A stretch of 64,000 nucleotides of DNA from contig CANLZY010000010.1 in the NCBI GenBank assembly GCA_947495685.1, positions 1 to 64,000 on the forward strand. The letters are read 5' to 3'. Shown in pieces: positions 17,265 through 26,603 of the stretch. Every line of letters starts with the position of its first letter. Position 1 is the first letter of the stretch. Origin of the DNA: an uncultured Tropicimonas sp. Lineage in GTDB: Bacteria; Pseudomonadota; Alphaproteobacteria; Rhodobacterales; Rhodobacteraceae. The position numbers were made by a program, and so were the translations under genes. The notes below the pieces were generated by a model. The model did no database searches and was not told where the DNA came from. It saw nothing but the letters and a program-made list of their open reading frames with translations.

Positions 17265-18526
17265 CAGTCAGCAACCTTCCCCATCACAAGGCTGGCGTTG
17301 GTGCCGCCAAAGCCAAAGGAGTTCGACAGGATATGAGTGATTTCACGCTCGCGCTTGGCGTTCGGTGCTAGGTCGATCCGGGTGTCTGCGGCCGGATTGT
17401 CCAGGTTGATCGTCGGCGGGGCCACCTGATCGCGGATCGCCAGGATGGAGAAAATCGCTTCAACGGCACCCGCCGCTCCCAGAAGGTGCCCGATCGACGA
17501 CTTGGTCGATGACATGGTGGTGGCCGCCGCCGCATCGCCCAACAGCCGTTCCACGGCGCCCAGTTCGATCGTGTCGGCCATGGTCGAGGTGCCATGGGCG
17601 TTGACATAGTCGATGTCCGAGGGCTGTAACCCGGCCCGCTTGATCGCGGCGGTCATGGAGCGGAAACCGCCCTCGCCATTCTCGGACGGTGCGGTAATGT
17701 GATAGGCATCTCCCGACAGCCCGTATCCCAGCACTTCCGCATAGATCCTGGCACCGCGCGCCTTGGCATGCTCGTACTCTTCCAGAACGACCACACCCGC
17801 GCCCTCACCCATGACAAAGCCGTCACGGTCGGCGTCCCAGGGTCGGCTAGCCCGGGTGGGATCGTCGGCAAACTTGGTCGACAGGGCCTTGCAAGCATTG
17901 AATCCCGCAATCCCGATCTCGCTGATCGGGCTTTCGGCCCCACCGGCAACCATTACGTCGGCGTCGTCCAGCATGATCAGACGGGCGGCGTCTCCAATCG
18001 CGTGGGCACCGGTAGAACACGCCGTCACCACTGCGTGGTTGGGTCCCTTGAATCCGTAACGAATCCCAACCTGCCCGCTGACAAGGTTGATCAATGCGCC
18101 GGGAATGAAGAACGGCGACACACGCCGTGGCCCGCGTTCGTGCAGGACGACAGCGGTATTGGCAATTGAGTTCAGCCCCCCAATGCCAGAGCCGATCATC
18201 ACCCCGGTCCGCAGGCGGCTTTCCTCGTCCGCAGGCGTCCAGCCGGCGTCCCGCACGGCCATATCGGCGGCGGCCATCCCGTACAGGATGAAATCATCGA
18301 CCTTGCGCCGTTCCTTCGGCTCCATCCAGTCGTCGGCGTTGAACGTGCCATTCGACCCGTCGCCTTGCGGGATTTCGCAGGCATACTTGGTCGTGACGCG
18401 GCGGTTGTCGAAACGCTCGATCGGCCCTGCACCGGATTCACCGGCCAACAGGCGAGACCACGTCTCTTCAACACCACATGCCAACGGCGTGACCATACCC
18501 AAACCGGTGATTACCACTCGACGCAT
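17264..18526 (-). CDS. fabF: 3-oxoacyl-ACP synthase II
   Basis: KAS II (420 residues) condenses malonyl-ACP with acyl-ACP in fatty acid elongation. It begins MRRVVITGLGMVTPLACG. The catalytic Cys lies in VTACSTGAHAIGDA, the two His in NAHGTSTMADTIE and KSSIGHLLGAAG, and FGFGGTNASLV closes the protein. The start at 18526 has GAGGT seven bases upstream; the frame to 18592 adds an unrelated leader. A terminator from the preceding ligase gene lies just upstream, so fabF needs its own promoter in about 18527-18590. Confidence 0.97.
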   Translation of the reverse strand: MRRVVITGLGMVTPLACGVEETWSRLLAGESGAGPIERFDNRRVTTKYACEIPQGDGSNGTFNADDWMEPKERRKVDDFILYGMAAADMAVRDAGWTPADEESRLRTGVMIGSGIGGLNSIANTAVVLHERGPRRVSPFFIPGALINLVSGQVGIRYGFKGPNHAVVTACSTGAHAIGDAARLIMLDDADVMVAGGAESPISEIGIAGFNACKALSTKFADDPTRASRPWDADRDGFVMGEGAGVVVLEEYEHAKARGARIYAEVLGYGLSGDAYHITAPSENGEGGFRSMTAAIKRAGLQPSDIDYVNAHGTSTMADTIELGAVERLLGDAAAATTMSSTKSSIGHLLGAAGAVEAIFSILAIRDQVAPPTINLDNPAADTRIDLAPNAKREREITHILSNSFGFGGTNASLVMGKVAD

Positions 18527-18590
18527 TTTTCTACCTCGGTCTGATTTTCGTGTTTGTGGCCTGATACACGGGCCGTGACGGACGCGCAAC

Positions 18591-18612
18591 AAAACCCGGC
18601 GTTTTCCGCCGG
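18591..18612 (-). terminator. Rho-independent terminator after the acyl-CoA ligase
   Basis: On the minus strand CCGGCG-GAAAA-CGCCGG is followed by GTTTTGTTG. It lies 40 bases after the ligase stop and before fabF, so it separates them. Confidence 0.75.
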
Positions 18613-18651
18613 TCCCGCCCGCAAAAGCGGACGTTTACCTGAATGATAGGC

Positions 18652-20454
18652 TCAAAGCACGCCACCCGCGTACATTGCCCGGATTTCCGCGTCATAAGCG
18701 GCGACGACGCGTTCCCGGCGCAATTTCAGGGTCGGGGTCAGCAAGCGGCGCTCGACGGTCCACTCGTCCAGCGTCGCGTGATACGCCCGGATCTGCTGAT
18801 ATGCCGGGAAATCCTTCAGGTGCTTCTTGATCCTCGGCATCAGCACCTTGCGCGCCGCAGCGTCGTTCGGAGCCTCCGGGTCCAACCCTTCGCGTGCCGC
18901 AAGATCCTCCCAAGCCTGTTTGGACAGAACCAGCAGCACCGTCAGGTAGGGTCGCCCATCCCCGGCCGCGCAGACCTGCTGGAACAAAGGATCGGCCTCC
19001 AGCATCGTCTCCAGTGGCAACGGGTTCACGTTCTCGCCGTTGGACAAGACCAGAATATGCTTCAGACGGCCGGATATGACGATGCGATCACCGTCAAACC
19101 TGACCAGATCACCGGTGCGCATCCAGCCGTCGGAATCGATCATCTCGGCCGTGGCGTCGTCCCGGTTCCAGTAGCCCCTCATGTTGCTCGGCGAGCGAAT
19201 CAAGAGCTCTCCACCCTCTGTGCATTTCGTCTCGATCCCGGGCAACGCAAAGCCCACCGAACCGGGTACATACCGCGCGCAAGTCGAGGCTGTCACCACC
19301 GGCCCCGCTTCGGTCAGACCATAGCCTTCGACCATCGGCACCCCAAGCCCCACCAGGGCCCGGCCGATCTCCGGCGGGAAATTTGCCCCCCCCGACACCG
19401 CCACGCGAAGTCGGCCCCCAAAGGCCTCCTGCACGCGCCGGGCCACCAGCCGGTCCAGCAGCGGCCAGAGCGCGCGGTCCAGAAGCCCCGGCCCCTTGCC
19501 AAGTCCGCTGCGCTCGGCAAATCGCTCCCAGCCAATCCGACTTGTCGTTTCGAACATCCGCAGGCGGATCGGACTGGCAGACGCCGCGCGATGAGCCGAC
19601 TCGTAGATCGACTCGTACAATCGGGGCACTCCCATGATCACCGTCGGACGGATCGTGGTCAGGTCCTGTCGCAACCGCAGCAGCGACTGAGCATAAGCGA
19701 CGCAAGCGCCCCCTATCATGGCCAGCAGATACCCCATGGTGCGTTCGAACCCGTGGGCCAACGGCAGGATCGACAGAAAGACGTCACTCTCCAACGACGG
19801 AAAGACCTTGGCCACCGCCTCGGCATCCCGAAGCAGCGCTACATGCGTCAGGATAACCCCCTTGGGCGCGCCGGTCGTGCCCGAGGTATAGATCAGCACC
19901 GCCGGGGCCCCGCGATCCGCCTGCGCCTCTACGACAGTGCCTTCGCCCCGTTGAAGCGCCGCATCCAGCCCCCGCACAACCGGCCCTTCTGGTTGAACAG
20001 GTGCCCCCGTCAGCCCCTGGACCCAGATCTCTTCGATGAAGGACTTATCCTCAAGCGCATCTGCAATCGCTTCCCACCGCGCCAAAGTGTCCACCAGGAT
20101 CACCCGTGGCCGCGAGTCCGAAATCAGAAAGGCCATGTTGGCCACCGCGTCGTTGGTATACAGCGGCACCACCGGAAGGCCGCACTTGTGCGCCCCCATG
20201 TCGAAACAGACCCAGTCGATGCAGTTCTGCAGAAGGATCGCGACCCGATCCCCGCGTTCCGCTCCGGCAGCCGCAAAGGCCGAGGCAAAGTCGTCCGTCC
20301 GTGTCAATGTTTCCTGCCAGGTGAGACCGACCCAACCGTCAGCCGCCTTGTCGAACTGTCGGTAGGCAACGGCATCCGGCGTGCGGGCCGTCCGGGCACG
20401 CAACAGCCCATACAGTGTTCCGGCTTCTTCGACTGGTATGATATTCGGTTCCAT
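18652..20454 (-). CDS. AMP-binding long-chain acyl-CoA ligase
   Basis: This 600-residue enzyme activates a fatty acid to its CoA thioester with ATP. The P-loop-like motif is IYTSGTTGAPKGVILTH (about 178-194). Further motifs are VEGYGLTEAGPVV, GWMRTGDLVRFDGDRIVISGR and KHILVLSNGENVNPLPLE. No signal peptide is present. The start at 20454 has AGGAGGGG ahead; the longer frame to 20673 runs through the acpP terminator. It lies between acpP and fabF with terminators on both sides, a separate unit within the fatty acid block. Exact chain length specificity cannot be read. Confidence 0.92.
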   Translation of the reverse strand: MEPNIIPVEEAGTLYGLLRARTARTPDAVAYRQFDKAADGWVGLTWQETLTRTDDFASAFAAAGAERGDRVAILLQNCIDWVCFDMGAHKCGLPVVPLYTNDAVANMAFLISDSRPRVILVDTLARWEAIADALEDKSFIEEIWVQGLTGAPVQPEGPVVRGLDAALQRGEGTVVEAQADRGAPAVLIYTSGTTGAPKGVILTHVALLRDAEAVAKVFPSLESDVFLSILPLAHGFERTMGYLLAMIGGACVAYAQSLLRLRQDLTTIRPTVIMGVPRLYESIYESAHRAASASPIRLRMFETTSRIGWERFAERSGLGKGPGLLDRALWPLLDRLVARRVQEAFGGRLRVAVSGGANFPPEIGRALVGLGVPMVEGYGLTEAGPVVTASTCARYVPGSVGFALPGIETKCTEGGELLIRSPSNMRGYWNRDDATAEMIDSDGWMRTGDLVRFDGDRIVISGRLKHILVLSNGENVNPLPLETMLEADPLFQQVCAAGDGRPYLTVLLVLSKQAWEDLAAREGLDPEAPNDAAARKVLMPRIKKHLKDFPAYQQIRAYHATLDEWTVERRLLTPTLKLRRERVVAAYDAEIRAMYAGGVL

Positions 20455-20633
20455 GCGCCCCTCCTGACCTCCTCCGAGCCGATCGCAAGCCGCGGAATTT
20501 TCCGCCGATCCACTCTCAAGTCTGCGCCATGTCAAGCGAAACACAGCCTTGCTCAGCGCGCAACACCCACGTTCCAACGGCACCCGCGCCCAGACACCTC
20601 GCCAATGCAGCCCAACGGCGCAAACCTTACCCC

Positions 20634-20670
20634 ACAAAACGAAAATGGCGCCCGATCCGGACGCCATTTT
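20634..20670 (-). terminator. Rho-independent terminator after acpP
   Basis: On the minus strand AAAATGGCGTCC pairs with GGGCGCCATTTT (one G-U) around a GGATC loop, followed by CGTTTTGT. It starts 25 bases after the acpP stop. Confidence 0.85.
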
Positions 20671-20694
20671 CAACAGGATGTGTCGTAAAACCGA

Positions 20695-20928
20695 TCAGGC
20701 GGCTTCGGTGATGAACTTTACTGCATCGCCAAAGGTCTGGATGGTCTCGGCAGCGTCGTCCGGGATCTCGATACCGAACTCTTCTTCGAAGGCCATGACC
20801 AGTTCAACGGTGTCCAGGCTGTCTGCACCCAGGTCGTCGATGAACGACGCGCTTTCGGTCACCTTGTCTTCTTCGACACTCAGGTGCTCCACAACAATCT
20901 TCTTCACGCGATCAGCGATATCGCTCAT
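20695..20928 (-). CDS. acpP: Acyl carrier protein
   Basis: The 77-residue acidic protein carries the growing acyl chain on a phosphopantetheine attached to Ser in [20 protein letters not shown]. It begins [16 protein letters not shown], as in other bacterial AcpP. It lies after fabG with a 310-base gap, and a strong terminator follows it, so it is probably transcribed alone at a high level. Confidence 0.98.
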   Translation of the reverse strand: MSDIADRVKKIVVEHLSVEEDKVTESASFIDDLGADSLDTVELVMAFEEEFGIEIPDDAAETIQTFGDAVKFITEAA

Positions 20929-21238
20929 GTCACTTCCTCATCGTTGGGGCTTATTGTGGCCCCGTTTCTTGCTCCGCGCCCATGCGGGCGATTTTGGTGC
21001 CCGTTTGCAGGGCGGCTCATCCCCGTCTTGCGCGGGGCTCCTGCCGTCGACCCGTCACACGTGACGCGCCTCTGGCCGAAAACTGCGCCGCCTTTAGCAT
21101 GTTCCCCTGCAAAAGCAAACGCCTTGACCCGGACTGTCTCACCATACGTAAGCCGCCGGAAGTTGTGCCATGCAACATGGGAGGGATACTGCCATGGTGC
21201 AAGGCCGGGAGGGCGCGAAATCCGCCGCGCCCCCACAA
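20929..21238. other. Intergenic region between fabG and acpP
   Basis: No supported gene. A GC-rich hairpin just after fabG (minus strand GGGCGCG/CGCGCCC, about 21216-21236) lacks a clear U-run. The part near 20930-21000 should hold the acpP promoter and leader, but I could not place -35/-10 boxes with confidence. Confidence 0.5.
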
Positions 21239-21976
21239 TCAGATCATTGCCATGCCGCCATTCACATGCAGCGTCGCCCCCGTGACATACCCCGCCTCGG
21301 GGCTCGCAAGGTACAGAACTGCTGCCGCAATCTCCTCGGGCGCGCCCATGCGGGCTGCCGGGATCTTGGTGTTGATTGCCGCCTTCTGATCATCGCTCAG
21401 CTTGTCCGTCATCGCCGTGGCGATGAACCCGGGTGCCACGGCATTCGCGGTGATCCCACGGCTGGCAACTTCGTAGGCAATGGATTTCGTCAGACCGATC
21501 ATGCCGGCCTTCGAGGCCGCGTAATTCGCCTGCCCCGGATTGCCGGTTGTCCCGACGATGGACGAGATATTGATGATCCGGCCCCAGCGTTTCTTCATCA
21601 TCGGGCGCATCACGCCCCGGCACAGCCGCATCGTCGAGGTCAGGTTCACATCGATCACCTGGGACCATTCGTCGTCGGACATCCGCATGAAGATCTGGTC
21701 ACGGGTGATCCCGGCATTGTTGACCAGGATATCCAACCCACCCATCGCCTCGATCGCCTGCTTGGGCAACGCGTCCACCGCCGCGGCATCTCCAAGGTTG
21801 CAGGGCAGCACATGGGCGCGCTCGTCCAGTTCCGCCGCCAGCGCTTCGAGCGGCTCCACGCGGGTCCCCGAAAGTGCCACAACAGCCCCTGCTCCGTGCA
21901 GAACCGTGGCAATTGCCCCGCCGATCCCGCCCGAGGCGCCCGTCACCAATGCCGTCTTTCCCGTCAGATCAAACAT
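21239..21976 (-). CDS. fabG: 3-oxoacyl-ACP reductase
   Basis: FabG (245 residues) reduces 3-oxoacyl-ACP with NADPH. The Rossmann motif TGASGGIGGAIA lies at 12-23, NNAGITRDQIFMRM near 86, and the Ser-Tyr-Lys triad in NISSIVGTTGNPGQANYAASKAG. It ends GYVTGATLHVNGGMAMI. I chose ATG 21976 (MFDLTGKT) because GGAAGG lies seven bases before it; the ATG at 21982 would leave no spacing. Confidence 0.97.
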   Translation of the reverse strand: MFDLTGKTALVTGASGGIGGAIATVLHGAGAVVALSGTRVEPLEALAAELDERAHVLPCNLGDAAAVDALPKQAIEAMGGLDILVNNAGITRDQIFMRMSDDEWSQVIDVNLTSTMRLCRGVMRPMMKKRWGRIINISSIVGTTGNPGQANYAASKAGMIGLTKSIAYEVASRGITANAVAPGFIATAMTDKLSDDQKAAINTKIPAARMGAPEEIAAAVLYLASPEAGYVTGATLHVNGGMAMI

Positions 21977-22071
21977 GTCCATCCCTTCCCGAAAGAGCGC
22001 ATGCGCCCTCCCTCTTCCTGGTCAAAATACCCTGCGGTGGTCCGGGAGCGCAAAGCCCCCGGTGCCCGATT

Positions 22072-23007
22072 TCATACCGACGCCACCGCTGCGGCGACAT
22101 CCGCGGGCGAGCCGACATTGCGGATCGCAACAGATCGGTCGATCCGGCGTACCATTCCGACCAGCGCCTTGCCGGCTCCGATTTCCCAGATCTCGTCAAC
22201 GCCCTGCCCGGCCATCCACAGAACGGATTCCCGCCAACGCACGGCATGGGTCACCTGCTCAACCAGAAGAGTACGGATCTCCTCCGGGTCGGTGACGGCC
22301 TCGGCCCGCACGTTCGCCACCAGGGGCACCTCCGGCGCAAGGATATCTACCGCCGCCAACGCGTCCGCCATCACCTCCGCCGCCGGCGCCATCAGCGCGC
22401 AATGAAACGGTGCCGACACCGGCAGCAGGATCGCCCGCTTGGCGCCCTTGCCCTTGGCGATCTCGACGGCCCGTTCAACCGCTGCCTTTGTGCCAGAGAC
22501 CACGACCTGCGCCGGGTCATTGTCATTGGCGGCCGTGCAGACGTCGCCCGCGGCCGCTTCATTGGCAACCGCGGCAACGGTGGCCAGGTCCAGCCCCAGG
22601 ATCGCTGCCATGGCACCCTGGCCAACCGGAACCGCCTGTTGCATGGCCTTGCCGCGGATCCGCAACAACCGCGCCGTGTCAGTGATGCTCAGGGCACCGG
22701 AAGCAGCCAGGGCCGAGTACTCGCCCAGCGAATGGCCAGCCACATAAGACGCCGCTTCCATACCGACACCCTCGGCCTCCAGCGCCCGCAGCGCTGCCAG
22801 CGAGGTCGCCATCAGCGCAGGCTGGGCGTTCTCTGTCAGGGTCAGGGCATCCTGATCGCCCTCCCAGATCAGCGTGGACAGCTTTTCTCCGAGCGCTTCG
22901 TCCACCTCGTCAAAGACAGCCATCGCTGCCGGATAGGCCTCGGCCAGTGCCTTGCCCATACCGATCGTCTGGGCGCCCTGCCCCGGAAATACAAATGCCC
23001 GGCTCAT
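22072..23007 (-). CDS. fabD: Malonyl-CoA:ACP transacylase
   Basis: FabD (311 residues) transfers malonyl from CoA to ACP. It begins MSRAFVFPGQGAQTIGMGKA; the nucleophilic Ser is in VAGHSLGEYSALAASGAL, the His in LPVSAPFHCALM, and the end region has WEIGAGKALVGMVRR. A GGGAAGGGAGAGG leader precedes the start. It is the first gene of the fabD-fabG unit, 95 bases from the fabG start. Confidence 0.97.
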   Translation of the reverse strand: MSRAFVFPGQGAQTIGMGKALAEAYPAAMAVFDEVDEALGEKLSTLIWEGDQDALTLTENAQPALMATSLAALRALEAEGVGMEAASYVAGHSLGEYSALAASGALSITDTARLLRIRGKAMQQAVPVGQGAMAAILGLDLATVAAVANEAAAGDVCTAANDNDPAQVVVSGTKAAVERAVEIAKGKGAKRAILLPVSAPFHCALMAPAAEVMADALAAVDILAPEVPLVANVRAEAVTDPEEIRTLLVEQVTHAVRWRESVLWMAGQGVDEIWEIGAGKALVGMVRRIDRSVAIRNVGSPADVAAAVASV

Positions 23008-23328
23008 CGCCTCTCCCTTCCCATACGTTCCGTTTGGCTCCGTCTAGCGCCAAGCGACACGTCCCACAAGCGATGCCGCCCTTGCATGCACAGCATGGCA
23101 TGCGCCATTTGACGCCGGGCGCTGACGAGATCGCCAGCGCCCGGGGGGCGAAACCGGCGGGCCATGGGCCTGACTGGCCGGGCCGCATATGCCTTGCATC
23201 GCTGCACCATTCAGCGTAAAGGCCCCCATCTTCGCAATGCAACGTGACCAGCGGCGCCTCTCGTGGACGGGACGCGAAGATACCGGATCCGTCCTATGAA
23301 AGCCGCTATAGAAATGACAGGAGCACAC
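23008..23328. other. Divergent promoter region of fabD and rpsF
   Basis: The 321 bases separate the fabD start (minus) from the rpsF start (plus). No gene is supported. Promoters for both operons must lie here; I see no convincing boxes or structured leader. Confidence 0.5.
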
Positions 23329-23691
23329 ATGCCGCTATACGAGCATGTCTTTATCGCGCGTCAGGATCTTTCCAACGCGCAGGCCGAAGGGCTGATCGAG
23401 CACTTCACGGCCGTCCTTTCCGACAACGGTGGCAAGGTCGTCGACCAGGAGTACTGGGGCGTCAAGACCATGGCCTACAAGATCAACAAGAACCGCAAGG
23501 GCCACTACGCCTTCCTGCGCACCGACGCACCGGCGCCGGCCATTCAGGAAATGGAGCGTCTGATGCGTCTGCATGACGACGTCATGCGCGTTCTGACGAT
23601 CAAGGTCGACGAGCACGTCGAAGGCCCCTCCGTCCAGATGCAGAAGCGTGACGAGCGCAGCGACCGCGGCGACCGCCGCGAGCGTCGTTGA
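23329..23691 (+). CDS. rpsF: Ribosomal protein bS6
   Basis: The 120-residue S6 binds S18 in the platform of the small subunit. It begins MPLYEHVFIARQDLSNAQAE and holds GGKVVDQEYWGVKTMAYKINKNRKGHYAF. The tail after residue 105 is rich in Arg, Asp and Glu. The start at 23329 has AGGAG seven bases upstream; the longer frame to 23263 lacks support. It heads rpsF-rpsR-rplI. Confidence 0.98.
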   Translation: MPLYEHVFIARQDLSNAQAEGLIEHFTAVLSDNGGKVVDQEYWGVKTMAYKINKNRKGHYAFLRTDAPAPAIQEMERLMRLHDDVMRVLTIKVDEHVEGPSVQMQKRDERSDRGDRRERR

Positions 23692-23720
23692 ACCGGAACC
23701 TCAGGAAAGGACATTAAGTA

Positions 23721-23948
23721 ATGGCTACGAAACCATTTTTCCGCCGCCGCAAGGTCTGCCCGTTCTCCAGCGACAATGCGCCCAAGATCGACTACAAGGA
23801 CACGCGTCTGCTGCAGCGCTACATCTCTGAGCGTGGCAAGATCGTGCCCTCCCGTATCACCGCCGTCTCGGCAAAGAAGCAACGCGAAATGGCCCGCGCC
23901 ATCAAACGCGCCCGCTTTCTCGCCCTGCTTCCCTACGCCGTGAAATAA
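23721..23948 (+). CDS. rpsR: Ribosomal protein bS18
   Basis: The 75-residue S18 begins [19 protein letters not shown] and contains [33 protein letters not shown], a diagnostic match. It follows rpsF by 29 bases with AGGAAAGGA upstream. Confidence 0.98.
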   Translation: MATKPFFRRRKVCPFSSDNAPKIDYKDTRLLQRYISERGKIVPSRITAVSAKKQREMARAIKRARFLALLPYAVK

Positions 23949-23960
23949 GGAGACCGACCA

Positions 23961-24584
23961 ATGGACGTTATCCTTCTCGAACGCGTGGCCAAGCTTGGCC
24001 AGATGGGCGAAGTCGTTTCCGTAAAGGACGGCTTTGCGCGTAACTTCCTGCTGCCCCAAGGCAAAGCCCTGCGCGCAAGCGAAGCCAACAAGGCCCGCTT
24101 CGAAGCCGAAAAGGCCCAGCTGGAAACCCGCAACCTCGAGTCCAAGGCCGAAGCCGAAAAGCTCTCCGTCACCCTCGACGGTCAGCAGTTCATCGTGATT
24201 CGCTCCGCCTCCGACGCCGGTGCGCTCTACGGTTCCGTCACCCCGCGTGACGCCGCCGAAGCCGCCACCGCTGGTGGGTTCTCGGTCGACAAGAAGCAGG
24301 TTGCTCTTGCCAGACCGATCAAGGACCTCGGCCTGCACGACGTGCATGTCATCCTGCACCCGGAAGTCCAGGTGACGATCATCATGAACGTTGCACGCTC
24401 CCAGGAAGAGGCCGAACTGCAGGCCTCCGGCAAGACCATCCAGGAACTCGCCGCCGAAGAAGAAGCCGCCAGCGAATTCGAGATCGCCGAACTGTTCGAC
24501 GACATCGGAGCGGCTGCCGACGACGACGAAGACCTGCGTGGCCGCACTGCCGAAGAGGCCCCCCAGGATCCGATCGAAGACTGA
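23961..24584 (+). CDS. rplI: Ribosomal protein bL9
   Basis: L9 begins [36 protein letters not shown], the N-terminal RNA-binding domain, followed by a long helix (residues 41-75) and a C-terminal domain to about 150. At 207 residues it is longer than the usual 149 because of an acidic Glu/Asp/Ala tail, a feature I recall from alphaproteobacterial L9. It lies 12 bases after rpsR; AAGGAG precedes the start. Two hairpins follow, the second a terminator. Confidence 0.98.
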   Translation: MDVILLERVAKLGQMGEVVSVKDGFARNFLLPQGKALRASEANKARFEAEKAQLETRNLESKAEAEKLSVTLDGQQFIVIRSASDAGALYGSVTPRDAAEAATAGGFSVDKKQVALARPIKDLGLHDVHVILHPEVQVTIIMNVARSQEEAELQASGKTIQELAAEEEAASEFEIAELFDDIGAAADDDEDLRGRTAEEAPQDPIED

Positions 24585-24607
24585 TCGACCTTACCCCGAC
24601 GCAGGAC

Positions 24608-24629
24608 GGACCACTTGCAAGAGTGGTCC
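24608..24629 (+). repeat. Hairpin before the ribosomal operon terminator
   Basis: Perfect 8-base arms (ggaccact / agtggtcc) around six bases, 23 bases after the rplI stop. It has no U-run and may stabilise the message. Confidence 0.6.
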
Positions 24630-24655
24630 TTACCCGCGAAGGAACACACAGAACC

Positions 24656-24692
24656 GGGCTTGCCGACATCTCGTCGGCAGGCCCTTCTTTTT
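24656..24692 (+). terminator. Rho-independent terminator of rpsF-rpsR-rplI
   Basis: A 12-pair stem (gggcttgccgac / gtcggcaggccc, one G-U) with loop atctc is followed by ttcttttt. It is one of the clearest terminators in the window. Confidence 0.93.
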
Positions 24693-24933
24693 GGCCTCTT
24701 GGGATCTACAAACTCAGTTTGAACCGTGAATGCTCGCCGCACTTTCAGTGAAACGGGAACGCGGTCACGGCCACGGCCGTAGCGATGTCGCCCAGCCCGG
24801 GGCCCAAAGTGCTCTCAGCTCTCGGCCACGTGCATCACATGCCCGCGACAGGCGAAAACCGTCAGTTTCGGATGTCCCGCGTTCGATACTTGAACGATGC
24901 ACGCCCGTTCCGGCAACTGGACGCTCGCGGCAA

Positions 24934-25314
24934 TCACTCAGGAAAGAAGTCACCCTCGGTCTGCAATGCCGGTTCCTTGTCCTCGTAGGCAATGGCGAAG
25001 GTTCCGTGATACCCGCCATCGATCGGCATCCATGTCCAGATATTGGTGTGCTGCCGCTTCACGCCGTCGACCTCGCGAACGATGTCCAACCGCACCTGGA
25101 TGCTGTCGTCCTCCAGCTGCTGATAGGGCATCTCGTAGCAATTCAGATCGAGATCGTTGAAACAATACGAGAGTTGCGCTTCGTCGATCACCTCGAACGC
25201 CGCCGGCAACGCGGCACCACTTGCAGCGTTCACCAGTGTTCCGACGTATTTGTCAGCAAAAGCTCCGCCGGCAGCCACCAGCAAACAGGTCGTGGACACG
25301 ATCAGCTGTTTCAT
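24934..25314 (-). CDS. Small secreted protein of unknown function
   Basis: The 126-residue protein has a Sec signal peptide (MKQLIVSTTCLLVAAGGAFA) with likely cleavage after residue 20. The mature part contains two Cys (SYCFNDLDLNCYEMPY), perhaps a disulfide, and ends DKEPALQTEGDFFPE. I do not recognise a family. The start at 25314 follows GAGAGAGG; the longer frame to 25389 would place the signal peptide internally. The 241 bases between it and the ribosomal terminator hold no gene I can support. Confidence 0.7.
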   Translation of the reverse strand: MKQLIVSTTCLLVAAGGAFADKYVGTLVNAASGAALPAAFEVIDEAQLSYCFNDLDLNCYEMPYQQLEDDSIQVRLDIVREVDGVKRQHTNIWTWMPIDGGYHGTFAIAYEDKEPALQTEGDFFPE

Positions 25315-25418
25315 CGCCTCTCTCCATCGCCATGCAATGGGTAGAGCGTACATCCGCCCTGAGCAATCGTGCAATAGCGACGGGGGCACCCATCCCGGGA
25401 CCGGACCGCCCCTCGGAG

Positions 25419-26603
25419 TCAGCCCGCTGGCTGCCCCTTTCGGCGCTCAGGCTGGCGCGTCCCAAGTACGCCCGACAAGGCGCGCTCGATGGACCGGCGC
25501 ATGGGCGGCTCCATCCGGGCTGCAAACAGGTGGCTCAGAACGACGATCACGGCAATTGCCCACAGGCAGGCCGCCAGCGGCGAAAGCCCGGCATCCAGCA
25601 GAAGTCGGATCACGAAGGCCCCGGTGATCTGGTTGATGAGGTACAGCGGATAGGTCATCAGCCCAAGCGCCCGCCCGATCCGCCGATAAACCTGTGGCGC
25701 CTGCCAGCGCCCCTCGACCAATACCGCCGCCGCACACAGCACAGTGAAACCCAGCCAGATCAGGACCGGTATCCATGTCGATTGCCCATGCACAACCACG
25801 CCCGGCGTGTTCGCGGCAAAGACATGCAGTGCAGCCATCGACGTCACCGTCGCCGCCAACAGATATCCCAGCCGTTCCGCCGAAATCCCGCGGCTGTGCA
25901 CCTCGTACAGGAGCATTCCGAGGATGAAGAAAGACCCCGTTGTCAGCAGGAAGAACTTGGAAGCATAGGCGCTCGCCAGCTTCGACACCAACGCCCCCAA
26001 ACCGCCCAGGCCGATCACCGCATGCAGCCCGACCAGGGCCCAGAACACGCAGATCGCAACCAGCGCAACCCGAACGAACACACCGATCCGATCAAAGCGG
26101 CCCAACATCAGGCAAGCAAGGATCATGGCGTAAAACATCACCTCGACCGTCAACGTCCAGATGGCGCCGTCAATCCATGGTCCCTTCGGAAACAGCGCAA
26201 CTCCCCGCAGCCAACGCATCGCCGCGTCCGCCGGAGCCAGCGTGGTGCTCACGACCGCCACCATCAGGGCCAGTGACGCGAACACCAACAACGCCGGGTA
26301 CAGACGCCCGACACGCCCGATTGCAAAGACCCGCGCGGTCTTTCCCTCGGCCGACATCGTGATCACGAAACCGGAGATGACAAAGAAGATGTAGACCCCG
26401 ATCCACCCCCACCAGGTGGCGGAAACTGCCTCGGGAAAGGCAATCGGATGACCGATCACTTCGCGCAATCCGCCGTTTCCGGTTTCATGCCAACTGTAAA
26501 AGAAGAAATGATAGAATACGACCATCAAGGCCGCGACCACGCGCAGCACATCCATGCTGACAATCGTCGTTCTCGTTCGTCCGGCAACGCCCACGATCCA
26601 CAC
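25419..26603 (-). CDS. Acyltransferase-3 family membrane protein
   Basis: A multi-span inner-membrane protein (394 residues) of the OafA/YrhL acyltransferase type, which O-acylates cell-surface sugars. The signature near the N-terminus is VLRVVAALMVVFYHFFF with the conserved His, then YIFFVISGFVITMS and RLYPALLVFASLA. About ten hydrophobic segments follow; the tail is basic. The start is uncertain: GTG at 26603, GTG at 26594 (better spacing from AGGGGG) or ATG at 26555. The substrate cannot be inferred. Confidence 0.9.
   Translation of the reverse strand: MWIVGVAGRTRTTIVSMDVLRVVAALMVVFYHFFFYSWHETGNGGLREVIGHPIAFPEAVSATWWGWIGVYIFFVISGFVITMSAEGKTARVFAIGRVGRLYPALLVFASLALMVAVVSTTLAPADAAMRWLRGVALFPKGPWIDGAIWTLTVEVMFYAMILACLMLGRFDRIGVFVRVALVAICVFWALVGLHAVIGLGGLGALVSKLASAYASKFFLLTTGSFFILGMLLYEVHSRGISAERLGYLLAATVTSMAALHVFAANTPGVVVHGQSTWIPVLIWLGFTVLCAAAVLVEGRWQAPQVYRRIGRALGLMTYPLYLINQITGAFVIRLLLDAGLSPLAACLWAIAVIVVLSHLFAARMEPPMRRSIERALSGVLGTRQPERRKGQPAG

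Noticed and set aside
18643-20688. Plus-strand open frame of 681 codons
   Set aside because: It is antisense to the acyl-CoA ligase, which has all AMP-binding motifs; the plus frame is rich in Arg, His, Pro and Gln, as expected of a shadow in GC-rich DNA.
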